From positions 1,984,001-2,048,000 of the forward strand of contig NZ_CP129674.1 of the NCBI RefSeq assembly GCF_041080795.1: 64,000 nt of DNA, written 5' to 3'. Shown piece after piece: positions 8,378 through 18,106 of this stretch. The notes below the pieces were generated by a model that had not been told where the DNA came from, ran no database searches, and worked only from the letters and a program-made list of their open reading frames with translations. Within the stretch, counting starts at the first letter, position 1. Every line of letters starts with the position of its first letter. The position numbers and the translations under genes are program-made. The stretch comes from Bifidobacterium sp. WK041_4_12. Its GTDB lineage: Bacteria > Actinomycetota > Actinomycetes > Actinomycetales > Bifidobacteriaceae.

Positions 8378-9691
8378 TCAAGCTTCGGCAGGACTCACAT
8401 GCGCGGCTCGCTCATTCCTGAGTCTTTTCAACTCGTCTGCCGCCCAGCTTTGCGAATAGTCAGATTGGGCTACCATGCGTGCAGCCAACAGCGCGATCTC
8501 TTCATCCTTCGCGCCAACGGCAACGGCCGTCTGCATCGCCTGCAGTCGCATATGGCCATGCTGTATTCCCTCACCTGCCAAGGCGTGCAAGGCTGCCAGA
8601 TTGTTGGCAAGGCCCACGGATGCGATGAGTTCACTGAGACGCCTCGCATCGGGCTGACCCATCAGCTCCATGTTTCGCCGTATTGCAGGTCTGGAGGCAA
8701 TCGCCCCGCCGACGGCACCTATTGGCAGAGCGAGCTGCATCGTGCCGACGAGTTCCTGCGCGTCTTCGTTGGCATGCCAATGTGAAAGTGGCAGATATCG
8801 TCCAGACAGCGATGCGAGCTGATGGCAAGCGGCCTCGACTGCCCGAGTGTCGTTGCCACAGGCTGCAGTGACGGCGTCAACGCCATTCATGATGCCCTTG
8901 TTGTTCGTGACTGCCCTGTACGCATTGCGCTCGGCAAAATGTGCCATTCGGTCGATATTTCCAGCGATGGATCTAGCCGCCGACTCCTGCTTTGCCAACT
9001 GAGCGAAAGGCACTCGAACTTCCACGTCAACCAGCTGACTCGGATAATTGCTGACGATAGCCATGACGGCATTGAGTTCGGGCAGTGCCTGCTCAATCTT
9101 CTGCACCAGGCATTCGAGAATCGAATTGACAATGTTGGCTCCCATGGCCTGCGCGGTGTTGACCTTGACGAGCATATCGCAGCTCGGCCCGTCCTCATGC
9201 GTCTCGATGCTCACCAATCCGCCGCCACGTTGGGAAAGACTGTCGAAGCGTCGGGCAATCAGGCGAATGAGGTCGGGAATGAGGGCGTTGAGTTGCTTCC
9301 AGTCGAAATCCGAAGCTTGCGTTCCCTCGTGCTGAACGTCCAGAAGAATCTGTCCATATATGCCGTCGCGATGACTCGTCGCCGTGAAACCGGCAACGGC
9401 CATCTTCGCTCCGTGATTAGCGGCGGCAACGACAGAGGGCTCCTCAGTCGTCATAGGAACTGTGCATCGCTCACCATTGACCACGATGCTTTCGACAATG
9501 CCAATGGGTGAGACCAGCTCTCCTATCACATTCTCAGACATTCTGCTCGTGGACTCGTCAACGATGCTGGCACGATATGCGTCTGCAGCGGCCTGTGAAA
9601 GCACGTCATGCGAGACCAAATATCGCAAGCGTTCGTCGATGCTCATCTGATAGAGCTTTTTTGGCTTATGTGTAGCTGTCTGAGATGTCAT
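8378..9691 (-). CDS. mvaA: Hydroxymethylglutaryl-CoA reductase, class II
   Basis: Reduces HMG-CoA to mevalonate using NAD(P)H. The 437-residue protein carries ENVIGELVSPIGIV, the catalytic glutamate block TTEEPSVVAAANHGAKMA, the lysine block NKGIMNGVDAV, GNDTRAVEA and the C-terminal catalytic histidine in GEGIQHGHM, all as in bacterial class II enzymes. The ATG at 9691 overlaps the thiolase stop as ATGA, indicating translational coupling; a longer in-frame start would run far into the thiolase gene. It supplies mevalonate for lower-pathway enzymes that are not in this window. Confidence 0.94.
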   Translation of the reverse strand: MTSQTATHKPKKLYQMSIDERLRYLVSHDVLSQAAADAYRASIVDESTSRMSENVIGELVSPIGIVESIVVNGERCTVPMTTEEPSVVAAANHGAKMAVAGFTATSHRDGIYGQILLDVQHEGTQASDFDWKQLNALIPDLIRLIARRFDSLSQRGGGLVSIETHEDGPSCDMLVKVNTAQAMGANIVNSILECLVQKIEQALPELNAVMAIVSNYPSQLVDVEVRVPFAQLAKQESAARSIAGNIDRMAHFAERNAYRAVTNNKGIMNGVDAVTAACGNDTRAVEAACHQLASLSGRYLPLSHWHANEDAQELVGTMQLALPIGAVGGAIASRPAIRRNMELMGQPDARRLSELIASVGLANNLAALHALAGEGIQHGHMRLQAMQTAVAVGAKDEEIALLAARMVAQSDYSQSWAADELKRLRNERAAHVSPAEA

Positions 9692-10914
9692 GCCGTCTGA
9701 TCCTCTTGAAAGATCTCCATCGCAATGCCCTGTCCTCCACCGATGCACAGAGCCGCAATGCCGCTATGCAGCTTGCGAGATGCGAGATTGTTGAGCAATG
9801 CCATGACAAGGCGTGCCCCGCTTGCCCCCAAGGGATGCCCCAAGGCAAGCGATCCACCGTTGATGTTGAGCCGATCATCGGGTATATGCAGTGAATCGCG
9901 AACCGCTATCACCTGTGCTGCGAAGGCTTCGGTGATTTCATAGAGATCGTAATCCGATACCTTCGTTCCTGACCGCTTCAACAGATTCTCAATGGCTATC
10001 GAGGGCGCATATCCCATGTATGCCGGATCATAGCCAACCTCCGCATAGCTGCCGAGATATCCCAAAGGCTTCAACCCTAAAGACTTGGCCTTGCGCTCAG
10101 TGGCGATGATAAGCATGGCGGCACCGTCGCTCAATGGCGCTGCATTGCCTGCGGTAACGCTACCGTGCTCTCGATACACCGGCTTCAACGAGGCAAGTTT
10201 CAGCAAGGATGTATCCGGGCGAATCGTTTCATCGTGGCTCAAGCCTGCCAAAGGAACGATTTCATCATCAAAGTGATGCTGTGACACCGCTCTCAGCGCC
10301 TTGCGATGCGAATCATAGGCGAAGGCATCCTGCATGTGGCGCGAAACCGAGTAGGCATCGGCAATATGTTCAGCGGTAATGCCCATCGGCAATGCTGAAA
10401 AACTATCGATCAGCCCATCCTTGAAAATTGCCTTCACCGGTTGCTCAGGCTCGCCAGCACTGCCCTGTTCAGTGTCCTCAGCACTGCTCTGTTCAGCATC
10501 TTCTGCATCCTGATCTATGTCGTCGGGAATAATCATCGGAGCTCGCGTCATGCTTTCGACGCCTCCCACGGCAAGCATCTGCGCATCGCCGGCCATGATG
10601 CTGAGCTGTGCCATGCGCAAAGCCTTCAGACTCGATCCGCAGACTTCATTGACGGTCACTGCGTGAGACTCGATAGGCATACCTGCTGAAACGGCAACGG
10701 TTCGAGCGACGTTTGGCCCCAGTCCAGCCCCAACGGCAACGCCAAGATACAATCCTTCGACGCTGGCTTTGGGCACTGCAGACCGTTCCATGGCAGCGAC
10801 CAAGGCATGGCGTGCCAAATCGGTAGCAGAGTATTCTTTCAGCGCGCCCCGATATTTTCCGAAGGGGGTGCGCACGGCGGCGACAACCACAACTTTGTCC
10901 ACTTGTGTTCCCAA
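9688..10914 (-). CDS. Acetyl-CoA C-acetyltransferase (thiolase)
   Basis: Condenses two acetyl-CoA to acetoacetyl-CoA, the first step of the mevalonate pathway, as the operon context shows. The 408-residue protein has the nucleophile C92 in NEVCGSSLKA, the histidine block NGGSLALGHPLGASGAR and the C-terminal CIGGGQG. An acidic insertion of about 30 residues (AEDAEQSSAEDTEQGSAGEP) sits near residues 130-160, in the region of the family's variable loop. The start is uncertain: TTG at 10914 has no good RBS, and GTG at 10902 (VDKVVVVAAVRTPFG) is a plausible alternative closer to the family length. Confidence 0.93.
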   Translation of the reverse strand: MGTQVDKVVVVAAVRTPFGKYRGALKEYSATDLARHALVAAMERSAVPKASVEGLYLGVAVGAGLGPNVARTVAVSAGMPIESHAVTVNEVCGSSLKALRMAQLSIMAGDAQMLAVGGVESMTRAPMIIPDDIDQDAEDAEQSSAEDTEQGSAGEPEQPVKAIFKDGLIDSFSALPMGITAEHIADAYSVSRHMQDAFAYDSHRKALRAVSQHHFDDEIVPLAGLSHDETIRPDTSLLKLASLKPVYREHGSVTAGNAAPLSDGAAMLIIATERKAKSLGLKPLGYLGSYAEVGYDPAYMGYAPSIAIENLLKRSGTKVSDYDLYEITEAFAAQVIAVRDSLHIPDDRLNINGGSLALGHPLGASGARLVMALLNNLASRKLHSGIAALCIGGGQGIAMEIFQEDQTA

Positions 10915-11163
10915 TCCATGTCGTTTCCAAACGTGTCAAAAAAACTCTAGCCATTTGGCAGCGCACATGCATGACTTTCGTGAAACTTCGATGATTTGAA
11001 CACAAATACAACGAAAGCTGATGGAGACGCCACGGCAAGGCCCCTTGCAGCACAGAACAGTCATATGCATGGAGAATGTCTGATTTCTCACACACAATCA
11101 GCCCACGCATGCCGTCACATAAGCCCTTAGAATGGGACACGGTCAGCAAAGAGGGGGAATAAC

Positions 11164-12450
11164 GTGGGCAGCCAGAAGAACATTGACGATTCCGAACCTG
11201 TGCGTGGGCGTGCATCAGACGACGTATCCGAACGGATGCACGATTCAGGCGCCCCCAGAAACCGCCACACCCGCCTTATCGCAGTCGTGTCATTGCTATG
11301 TGTTCTGGCAGTGTTCATATCGTGTGGTGCGTGGTATTGGTGGAACAGCTACAGGAGATTCTCCGTCTACATCAACAACGAAAGCGTGATGGTCACCGGC
11401 AAACAAAGCCTGGCTTCACTGCTGGAAAGCCACGATTTTTTTGGCGCCCAGGCTGGAGCATTGAAATCACTGACCGGCAAGACACTCGAGGCCCATGGCG
11501 GTGAAGCCATTGTCGTGAAGCACAATTCCACTCGCATCGCTTCATCCCTATTCAACGCAACCTATCTCCATGCCGACGACATCATCACGGTCAGCAACGG
11601 TCATGACGAAACCGAAGGGCATACCGTTGAGGACAAGGCCATCCCCTATGCCGCAACGATGAAGTCTGGCGGCGCGGTGCAGTTCATCGCCCAGCAGGGA
11701 GAGGATGGCAAGCAGGAGTATTGGGTTGGCAAGGTCTCCGGTGAAAGGGTGCCGAAAAAGATCATCGCTCAACCCAAGACGCTCGAAATCGACTCGATCA
11801 ATCCACGGCCACCGGCAGGCAAGAAAGTCATCGCACTGACCTTCGATGATGGTCCCAGCCAATACAGCACGCCCATTCTGCAGATTCTCAGTAGCAAAGG
11901 CGTGAAGGCGACCTTCATGGATATCGGGAATCAATCGGCTCGGATGCCTCAGATAGAGCAGCAGATGCTCGCCAACGGCAACCAGGTCGTCAGCCATAGC
12001 TACTCCCACCCCGATCTGACCAAGCTCAGCCGAGATGCCCTGCGTAAGGAGCTCAACTCGGGATTCGATGCCATCAAGACGGCTTCGAATAGCACGACGC
12101 GTATGCTGCGCGCACCCTATGGCTCCTTCACCAAGGAAACATGGATGAACTGCTCGGATATCATCAGTTCGAACATCCTGTGGACCATAGACACGCAGGA
12201 TTGGAAGCAGCCAGGAGAGAATGCAATCAAGCACGAAGTCCTGAGCAAGGCATATTCAGGCGCCATCGTGTTGATGCATGACGGCGGTGGCAATCGAACG
12301 CAGGATGTCCATGTGCTGCCCGATATTATCGACAGTCTGAAATCGCAAGGCTACCAATTCGTCACGATGAATGAACTCATCGCCATGGACGGCAGTTTCC
12401 CAGACTGGGTGCAGAACAATGTTGCCGCTCCCGAACCAGACGCCCAATGA
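11164..12450 (+). CDS. Membrane-anchored polysaccharide deacetylase (NodB domain)
   Basis: A 428-residue extracytoplasmic hydrolase that probably removes N-acetyl groups from peptidoglycan or another cell-wall glycan. One membrane helix lies at about 37-60, so the rest faces outward. A region of about 150 residues without a recognised domain comes next, then a complete NodB domain: TFDDGPS (D228, D229), the metal-binding HSYSHP (H278, H282), RAPYGSF, DTQDWKQ and the C-terminal LMHDGGGN. The GTG at 11164 follows GAGGGGGA. It is divergent from the mevalonate operon, with about 250 bp between them for two promoters. Confidence 0.9.
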   Translation: MGSQKNIDDSEPVRGRASDDVSERMHDSGAPRNRHTRLIAVVSLLCVLAVFISCGAWYWWNSYRRFSVYINNESVMVTGKQSLASLLESHDFFGAQAGALKSLTGKTLEAHGGEAIVVKHNSTRIASSLFNATYLHADDIITVSNGHDETEGHTVEDKAIPYAATMKSGGAVQFIAQQGEDGKQEYWVGKVSGERVPKKIIAQPKTLEIDSINPRPPAGKKVIALTFDDGPSQYSTPILQILSSKGVKATFMDIGNQSARMPQIEQQMLANGNQVVSHSYSHPDLTKLSRDALRKELNSGFDAIKTASNSTTRMLRAPYGSFTKETWMNCSDIISSNILWTIDTQDWKQPGENAIKHEVLSKAYSGAIVLMHDGGGNRTQDVHVLPDIIDSLKSQGYQFVTMNELIAMDGSFPDWVQNNVAAPEPDAQ

Positions 12451-12559
12451 GGCATCACATTATCTGACGAAGCATCTCGCTCAGCACAGCAAATGCCCCG
12501 ACAACCACTTCAGTGAATCACACTTCAGCGGGTATCGAGGCATCAGGTAACGGAAGCAA

Positions 12560-12589
12560 CCCGCAGCTATCGATATCGATGCCTGCGGG
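12560..12589 (-). terminator. Hairpin downstream of the GlsB-like gene
   Basis: CCCGCAG at 12560-12566 pairs with CTGCGGG at 12583-12589 around an ATCGATATCGAT-containing loop. It lies between the convergent deacetylase and GlsB-like genes, so it could end either transcript. The following T-tract is weak. Confidence 0.45.
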
Positions 12590-12597
12590 CGCATGAA

Positions 12598-12855
12598 TCA
12601 TCTTCTTCCGCTCAACGCACCATAGATGAAGAGCACAAGGACGGAACCAAGAATTGCGATGATCCACGTCTGCAGACTCCAGAAGTTCTGAAGTCCAATG
12701 TGGAACACTGCGCTTCCAATCCAGCCACCGACTGCAGCACCGATGATGCCTACAATCAAGGATCCGACCCAACCACCTGCGGCCCTATCACCGAGAATTG
12801 CCTTTGCAATCGCTCCAGCAATCAAACCCAGAACAATCCAACCAAGAAATCCCAT
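12598..12855 (-). CDS. GlsB/YeaQ/YmgE-family small membrane protein
   Basis: An 85-residue protein with three hydrophobic segments and glycine-rich repeats (GWIVLGLIAGAIAKAILG, GGWVGSLIVGIIGAAVGGWIG). This is the pattern of the transglycosylase-associated/GlsB family, which is linked to general stress. The ATG at 12855 is preceded by AAAGGGGA. The molecular role of the family is not established. It is transcribed alone, with about 250 bp upstream free of genes. Confidence 0.85.
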   Translation of the reverse strand: MGFLGWIVLGLIAGAIAKAILGDRAAGGWVGSLIVGIIGAAVGGWIGSAVFHIGLQNFWSLQTWIIAILGSVLVLFIYGALSGRR

Positions 12856-13109
12856 GATTTTCCCCTTTCCTGTATGGTCACCGCCGTGGTGAACGGCACT
12901 CTCGGGCCTGCCTTCGCAGCCCGCCCGTGGACTGCCACCGCGAAATCCACAGCAGTCATTCACGGTGAACAATCCCGGCGAGGACCACGACAATGCGGTG
13001 AGCCGTCTGAGTGCCGAACATGTGCAGACATTGGGTCTGCACAAGCGGTTTACCGAATTCAAGGATACGCGAAATCGTTCAGATTCCTTGGATTTAAATG
13101 TGTAACCCG

Positions 13110-15404
13110 TCACTTTTCTCTTCGAACACGTGCGATTGACACCATCACCATCCCACTGATAAGAGCGATGCTTGCAGGAACGCCGAATACGACCAAGATG
13201 GACACGCCGGTATGGGCAAGTTCCTTCGCCGCTGCGGGTCTGCGTTCAGACTTGCCGGGTTCAGCTTCTGCATCCTTGGGCGCATGAGAGACGACCGTGG
13301 TGGTCTCCTCTTTCAGTCCGAGTTCATGGGAGTCGAGAATCGTGCCATCGGCTGTCCACAACGTAGCCTTCCATTGCAGGCTTCCTGCATGGCTTGCAGT
13401 GACTCGGCTGCTTGTGACCGTCTGCGAAGCAACGTTGGCGGCAAGATCCACGCGCAGCTCGTCAAGAACCGGCTTATCCACATCAATCGTCTCGGTCTGC
13501 CGGTCGCTAGCAAAGGCGCTGAATGTCATATACGACCCTTCGGGTACCGTTCCCGTGATGGTTGCCATATCATATGAGCTTTCACCAAGCTTGACTTTCG
13601 ACGGTTCTGCATGGGTCTCTATTGTCGCCTGAGCTGGCAAAGGCTCTGCGAAGGCCTGCACTCTGACCCGTTCCCATGCGTCGCTGTATGAACTGTGGAT
13701 CGGGGCTGTTCTTGCATCCCCTGAGAAGGCATAGACAAAGACATAGTAGCCGGGCTTATTCGCGATGATGTGCACGGGTTCGCCAAGCATGTCAGGCGCG
13801 CCTGCACCCACCTTTATCGTTCTGTTCGTGGCTGGATACTTCCAGGAGCCCACCAGCTCATGATGATCGTCGAGCTGAGGCAGGTCACTTGCAGTCGGCT
13901 TATACGGCTCATCATCGCCGCCATCCCCGCTGCCCGACCAGAAGACCTGCACTTCGGCGTGAGGCAGATCCGCCTGCAAGCCATAGTCCGTATTACCTTT
14001 GAATGCACCATTGTCTGCATGGAATCCACTGATGGAGATCACATCGCTCAGTTCCGAGCCCACCGTGGCGGCATGTTCGGTCACGCTCGAATCAACGGAA
14101 AGCTTCCGGCGAATGGACATGGTTTCGGGGATTTCGAGAAAGTCGCTCAGTACATCCTTGACGACAAATTCCTTGGTGATCGTCTCCTGCTGGCTATGGT
14201 CAATCACCCACACCCATGTTCCGATGCCCGAATCGGCCGATGCCAGATAGGGCTCGTTGCCATCGGGTTGTGTCGTGGCTCGAACCTGGACGCTGCGATT
14301 CGGAGCATCGAACTGCGCATTGCCATACGCTGAAGGTCTGTGCCCCAAGGCGCTCAAACGTTCCAGGTACGCCTTGACACTCTCATTGCCCTGTGGATGT
14401 ATGACGTTGCCCAGATCGTCATGCTTCAGAGTGTCAAAGTAGTATCCAAGCGCCTTGACTCGCACACCCTGCTCCCACACGTCTCCGGCTGAGATTCCCG
14501 ACGTGACGGTGTCGAGAATCTGATCGCCTTCGTCGATTATTCCGTGTGGCACTGTGGTGCTTACCGTCGGAGCGAATTCCTTGCGTGCAGCAAAGTTCAG
14601 GCTCGCGCCGGCAGCCGATTTGACCGTGGCGAATCTGACATAGTCCTGATTGCTGACGAGCTGTTCTATCGTGCCATATTCATACGAAACCGTGGCTTTG
14701 ACGTTCCCCGTGCCGGTCGCAGTCCAATAGATGCGCTGCGCAGTGGATGAGCTCTTGCCCGAGAAGGTCGATGTGCCTCCAGCGACGAAGACCGCCGGTC
14801 CATCGAGCTTCAGCGTGAACGGCACATCGGGCACCTTCACGCCCTCAGGTCCCTTCACCATGACATCGATGTATCCACGACGCTTGCCAACTTCGTAGGA
14901 CATGTTCAGACTCGCCCCGGTTGCGGTATTGTTGGTTGCCTCTGCCAAGAGCTGCTGCGCTTTGACTATGGTCTCTGGATGCGTGTCCTGCAGCGTCTGT
15001 TTGCGCAGTTTCCAGGTTTCGGGATTCAGGTCGTAGGCATCGTGAATGATGATGCCGATGCCGGCGTGAGTCAGCGCTTGAGCGGTATTGCGGTAATGCT
15101 GGGTCAGCCACGCTATGGAACGCGCCAGCTGAGAGTCAGGAATGCTCTGCGTATGCGAGACATCATAGGAAACGAGCTGACCGGTTTCCATGCAATAGAC
15201 CTTTCTTCCATCACCGCTTTCCGCCATGGCTCCTATGGAAACCTCATAGCCGTCAAAGGTATACGGAACGTACCATTCCTCTCCCACAGATCTGAGTCCA
15301 TCCTGAGCCAGTGCAGGAACGGTCAAGGCCAAGGCGAGCAACGACGCGCATGCGAATACGAGCGTATAGAGACGTCCAAGCCTGCGTTTGTGTTGACGAT
15401 GCAT
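13110..15404 (-). CDS. Sortase-anchored surface protein (LAHTG signal)
   Basis: A 764-residue cell-wall protein. The N-terminus is a signal peptide (basic RQHKRRLGRLY, hydrophobic core to about residue 33, LALTVPALAQ). The C-terminus has a sorting signal: LAHTG at 729-733, a hydrophobic stretch, then RVRREK. The N-terminal part contains VYCMETGQ, which loosely resembles an adhesin thioester domain, but I cannot confirm a thioester. The middle is beta-rich, with Ig-like segments. AAGGAGG precedes the ATG. No sortase gene is adjacent. Role inferred: adhesion or surface display. Confidence 0.82.
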   Translation of the reverse strand: MHRQHKRRLGRLYTLVFACASLLALALTVPALAQDGLRSVGEEWYVPYTFDGYEVSIGAMAESGDGRKVYCMETGQLVSYDVSHTQSIPDSQLARSIAWLTQHYRNTAQALTHAGIGIIIHDAYDLNPETWKLRKQTLQDTHPETIVKAQQLLAEATNNTATGASLNMSYEVGKRRGYIDVMVKGPEGVKVPDVPFTLKLDGPAVFVAGGTSTFSGKSSSTAQRIYWTATGTGNVKATVSYEYGTIEQLVSNQDYVRFATVKSAAGASLNFAARKEFAPTVSTTVPHGIIDEGDQILDTVTSGISAGDVWEQGVRVKALGYYFDTLKHDDLGNVIHPQGNESVKAYLERLSALGHRPSAYGNAQFDAPNRSVQVRATTQPDGNEPYLASADSGIGTWVWVIDHSQQETITKEFVVKDVLSDFLEIPETMSIRRKLSVDSSVTEHAATVGSELSDVISISGFHADNGAFKGNTDYGLQADLPHAEVQVFWSGSGDGGDDEPYKPTASDLPQLDDHHELVGSWKYPATNRTIKVGAGAPDMLGEPVHIIANKPGYYVFVYAFSGDARTAPIHSSYSDAWERVRVQAFAEPLPAQATIETHAEPSKVKLGESSYDMATITGTVPEGSYMTFSAFASDRQTETIDVDKPVLDELRVDLAANVASQTVTSSRVTASHAGSLQWKATLWTADGTILDSHELGLKEETTTVVSHAPKDAEAEPGKSERRPAAAKELAHTGVSILVVFGVPASIALISGMVMVSIARVRREK

Positions 15405-15647
15405 ATCGAATCCTCCTTGATAGCGCTCACGAAACTCCCGGAACTATCCACGATTGGTGAATGCCACGGCTTTTTCTGGAGAAGATTCGACATGCCCTGT
15501 GAGTCTGTGTCTGTGGCCAATTACCGAGAAGGAGCGGTTGAATAATGCAATAGTGTTGCATCAGTCCATAGTTATACACAAGGAATATTTTTCAATGTGG
15601 TCGAATATGATGCCATGTTTTGAACAATCGATATCTACAATGGTTCT

Positions 15648-17987
15648 ATGGCTTCACATACTGCATCACATGCGAGCGCAGGCACAAAGAAACGTGCCAA
15701 GTCCAACGCTCATTCCTCCACCGCGCACAAGAATTCCACACCACCGGCCTCTACACGACTGACTTCAACGGTCACCGCTGGATCAGCCGTGGCAGCGCAC
15801 AAATCAGCCAAGCGATCCAAACAGACCAAACTTCCCAAGCTCAGCTTGCAATCCTCACATGAAACGACACATGCCGCACACAGCAAGGAAGCCGTGCGAT
15901 CCGAAGCGGCTCGGTCGAAGGCGCGCCATTCTGCTTCCGGCCCATTGTTCGGGCGAGTCGTCATCATGAATACCACGCCCACCGTTGAGGATGACGTCTT
16001 TCCTGCGCGCGTCGAACTTGGCGAAATGTTTCATGTTTCGGCGCAGGTGTTCATCGAGGGGCGTGCCAAGGTCGGAGCGACTGCCGTGCTTCGCAATCCG
16101 CGTGGCAAAGTGATGCTGCGGACACCCATGGTCTGCACCAATGCTGGCCTCGACGAGTGGGAAGCCGGTCTCAAGGCCGACCAGCACAGTGATGCGAAAC
16201 CTTGGGATCCATCATTTGCTGACATTCGCAGACATCTGGGCTTGTGGACTCTGGTGATAGAAGGTTGGGAAGACTCCTACGCTTCCTGGCTGCACGATGC
16301 CACCATCAAGATCAGCGTCAATGACGATATTGAAAACACTCTGCAAGAGGGTGGGGCGCTGCTTGAACGATGGTCCGTGCAAGACGATCAAGATCTTCTA
16401 TCAAAAGACAGACGCATATTGGCGCATGCCGCGCAGTCCATACTTGACGTGAACGCCGATATCTCCCAGCGCTTCGACGCGGCGCGCAGCGAAGCAATCA
16501 CCCGGTTGCATGCAGAGCATCCTTTGCGCGAGCATCTCTCCACCTCACGAGGGCAAGAGATTCTGGTACAGCGCCCTGCATCCAGCTTTGCTGCATGGTA
16601 TCAGTTCTTTACCCGCTCAGAAGGCGCGCGCGTCGATCCGCGCACGCAGCACATCATCCCGGGCACCTTTGCCACGTCCGTTTCGGGATTGGAACGAGCC
16701 AAGGCCGAGGGCTTCGACATCGTGTATCTTCCCCCCATCTTCCCCATCGGAACAACCAACAGGAAAGGTCGGAACAATGCGCTCATTGCAAGACCGGATG
16801 ATCCTGGATCCCCCTTTGGCATTGGTTCGAAGCAAGGAGGGCATGACACGGTCAACCCGCAGTTGGGCACCATGGACGATTTCAGAGCCTTCGTAGACAA
16901 GGCGCATGATCTTGGACTCGAAATCGCTCTCGACTTTGCACTGCAATGTTCGCCCGATCATCCTTGGGTGCACAGTCACCCAGAATGGTTCAGGCACAAG
17001 CCTGATGGTTCCATTGCATTCGCCGAGAACCCGCCGAAGCAGTATCAGGACATCTATCCGATTGACTTCGACGAGGATATGCCCGGCATAGCACGCGAAG
17101 TCGAACGCATCATGGAACTGTGGATTGATGCGGGCGTCACCATATTCCGCGTGGACAATCCCCATACGAAGCCGGTCAGTTTCTGGCAGGAGATCATTGC
17201 GAAGGTCACCAGACATCATCCCGAGATTCTTTTCCTTGCCGAAGCGTTCACCCGTCCGGCAATGATGCGGGCACTGAGCTACGCAGGCTTTACTCAATCG
17301 CACTGCTACTTCCCTTGGCGCAATGGCAAGGAGGAGTTGCAGGATTATCTGCAGGAGACCAACGGCGATGCCGCCTTCTATCAGCACAACACCTTCTGGC
17401 CAACCACACCGGACATTCTCACCGCCTACATTCGCGATAACGGGATAGCCGGGCATGCCGTGCGAGCCGTGCTCGCAGCAACCGGAAGCCCAAGCTGGGG
17501 CATATACAACGGCTATGAGCTGATTGAAAACCGGCAGCGGCCAGGCTTCGAAGAACAGCTTGACAACGAAAAGTACGAGATCAAGATCCGTGACTGGAGC
17601 CGGGCTGAGAAATACGGCATCGCCGAACTGCTCACCCGATTGAATCAGATACGCCGCTCGCACCCTGCGCTCATGAGCTATCACGACCTGCACATTCTCG
17701 AATCATCGGATCCCAACGTTCTGGCATTCATGCGTCATATCGATGGGGCGCTGACCGAGGATGGCACGCCGGACACGGTTATCGTCGTGGTCAATCTTGA
17801 TGGTCACAATGCACATTCCTCGCGGATCAATAGCGATCCGACAGCATTCGGCATCGAAGCGGGTCACACCTTCGAGGTTCACGATGAACTGACCGGACAT
17901 CAGTTCACTTGGAATGGCTCTGACTATGTCTCGCTCGCCCCCTGGGCTGACGTTGCCCATATCCTCACCGTCCGCCATGCTCACTGA
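15648..17987 (+). CDS. glgE: Alpha-1,4-glucan:maltose-1-phosphate maltosyltransferase
   Basis: GH13 subfamily 3 enzyme that extends alpha-glucan with maltose units from maltose-1-phosphate. The family N-terminal domain starts at about residue 100 (GRVVIMNTTPTVEDDVFPA). The catalytic nucleophile is D503 in FRVDNPHTKP and the acid/base is E532 in FLAEAFTRP; DFALQCSPDHPWV is also characteristic. The protein has 779 residues, longer than usual (about 660-700), because of a low-complexity extension of about 100 residues rich in S, T, A, H and K. The ATG at 15648 has a weak RBS, so the true start may lie downstream. The partners TreS, maltokinase and GlgM/GlgB are not in the window. Confidence 0.92.
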   Translation: MASHTASHASAGTKKRAKSNAHSSTAHKNSTPPASTRLTSTVTAGSAVAAHKSAKRSKQTKLPKLSLQSSHETTHAAHSKEAVRSEAARSKARHSASGPLFGRVVIMNTTPTVEDDVFPARVELGEMFHVSAQVFIEGRAKVGATAVLRNPRGKVMLRTPMVCTNAGLDEWEAGLKADQHSDAKPWDPSFADIRRHLGLWTLVIEGWEDSYASWLHDATIKISVNDDIENTLQEGGALLERWSVQDDQDLLSKDRRILAHAAQSILDVNADISQRFDAARSEAITRLHAEHPLREHLSTSRGQEILVQRPASSFAAWYQFFTRSEGARVDPRTQHIIPGTFATSVSGLERAKAEGFDIVYLPPIFPIGTTNRKGRNNALIARPDDPGSPFGIGSKQGGHDTVNPQLGTMDDFRAFVDKAHDLGLEIALDFALQCSPDHPWVHSHPEWFRHKPDGSIAFAENPPKQYQDIYPIDFDEDMPGIAREVERIMELWIDAGVTIFRVDNPHTKPVSFWQEIIAKVTRHHPEILFLAEAFTRPAMMRALSYAGFTQSHCYFPWRNGKEELQDYLQETNGDAAFYQHNTFWPTTPDILTAYIRDNGIAGHAVRAVLAATGSPSWGIYNGYELIENRQRPGFEEQLDNEKYEIKIRDWSRAEKYGIAELLTRLNQIRRSHPALMSYHDLHILESSDPNVLAFMRHIDGALTEDGTPDTVIVVVNLDGHNAHSSRINSDPTAFGIEAGHTFEVHDELTGHQFTWNGSDYVSLAPWADVAHILTVRHAH

Positions 17988-18106
17988 GATTGGCTGGGAC
18001 ACCATGCCCGCGGTTCAGCTTTCTTGGGCTGCGGGTAATGTGGTGGCGTCAGAGCATTATGCTCACGGGTTGAAACGTCACAAAGCACGTCAGACAAGGA
18101 GACGAC

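Noticed and set aside
13110..15404. Thioester adhesin domain in the surface protein
   Set aside because: VYCMETGQ is suggestive, but the partner glutamine context and the TQxA motif are not convincing, so only sortase anchoring is claimed.
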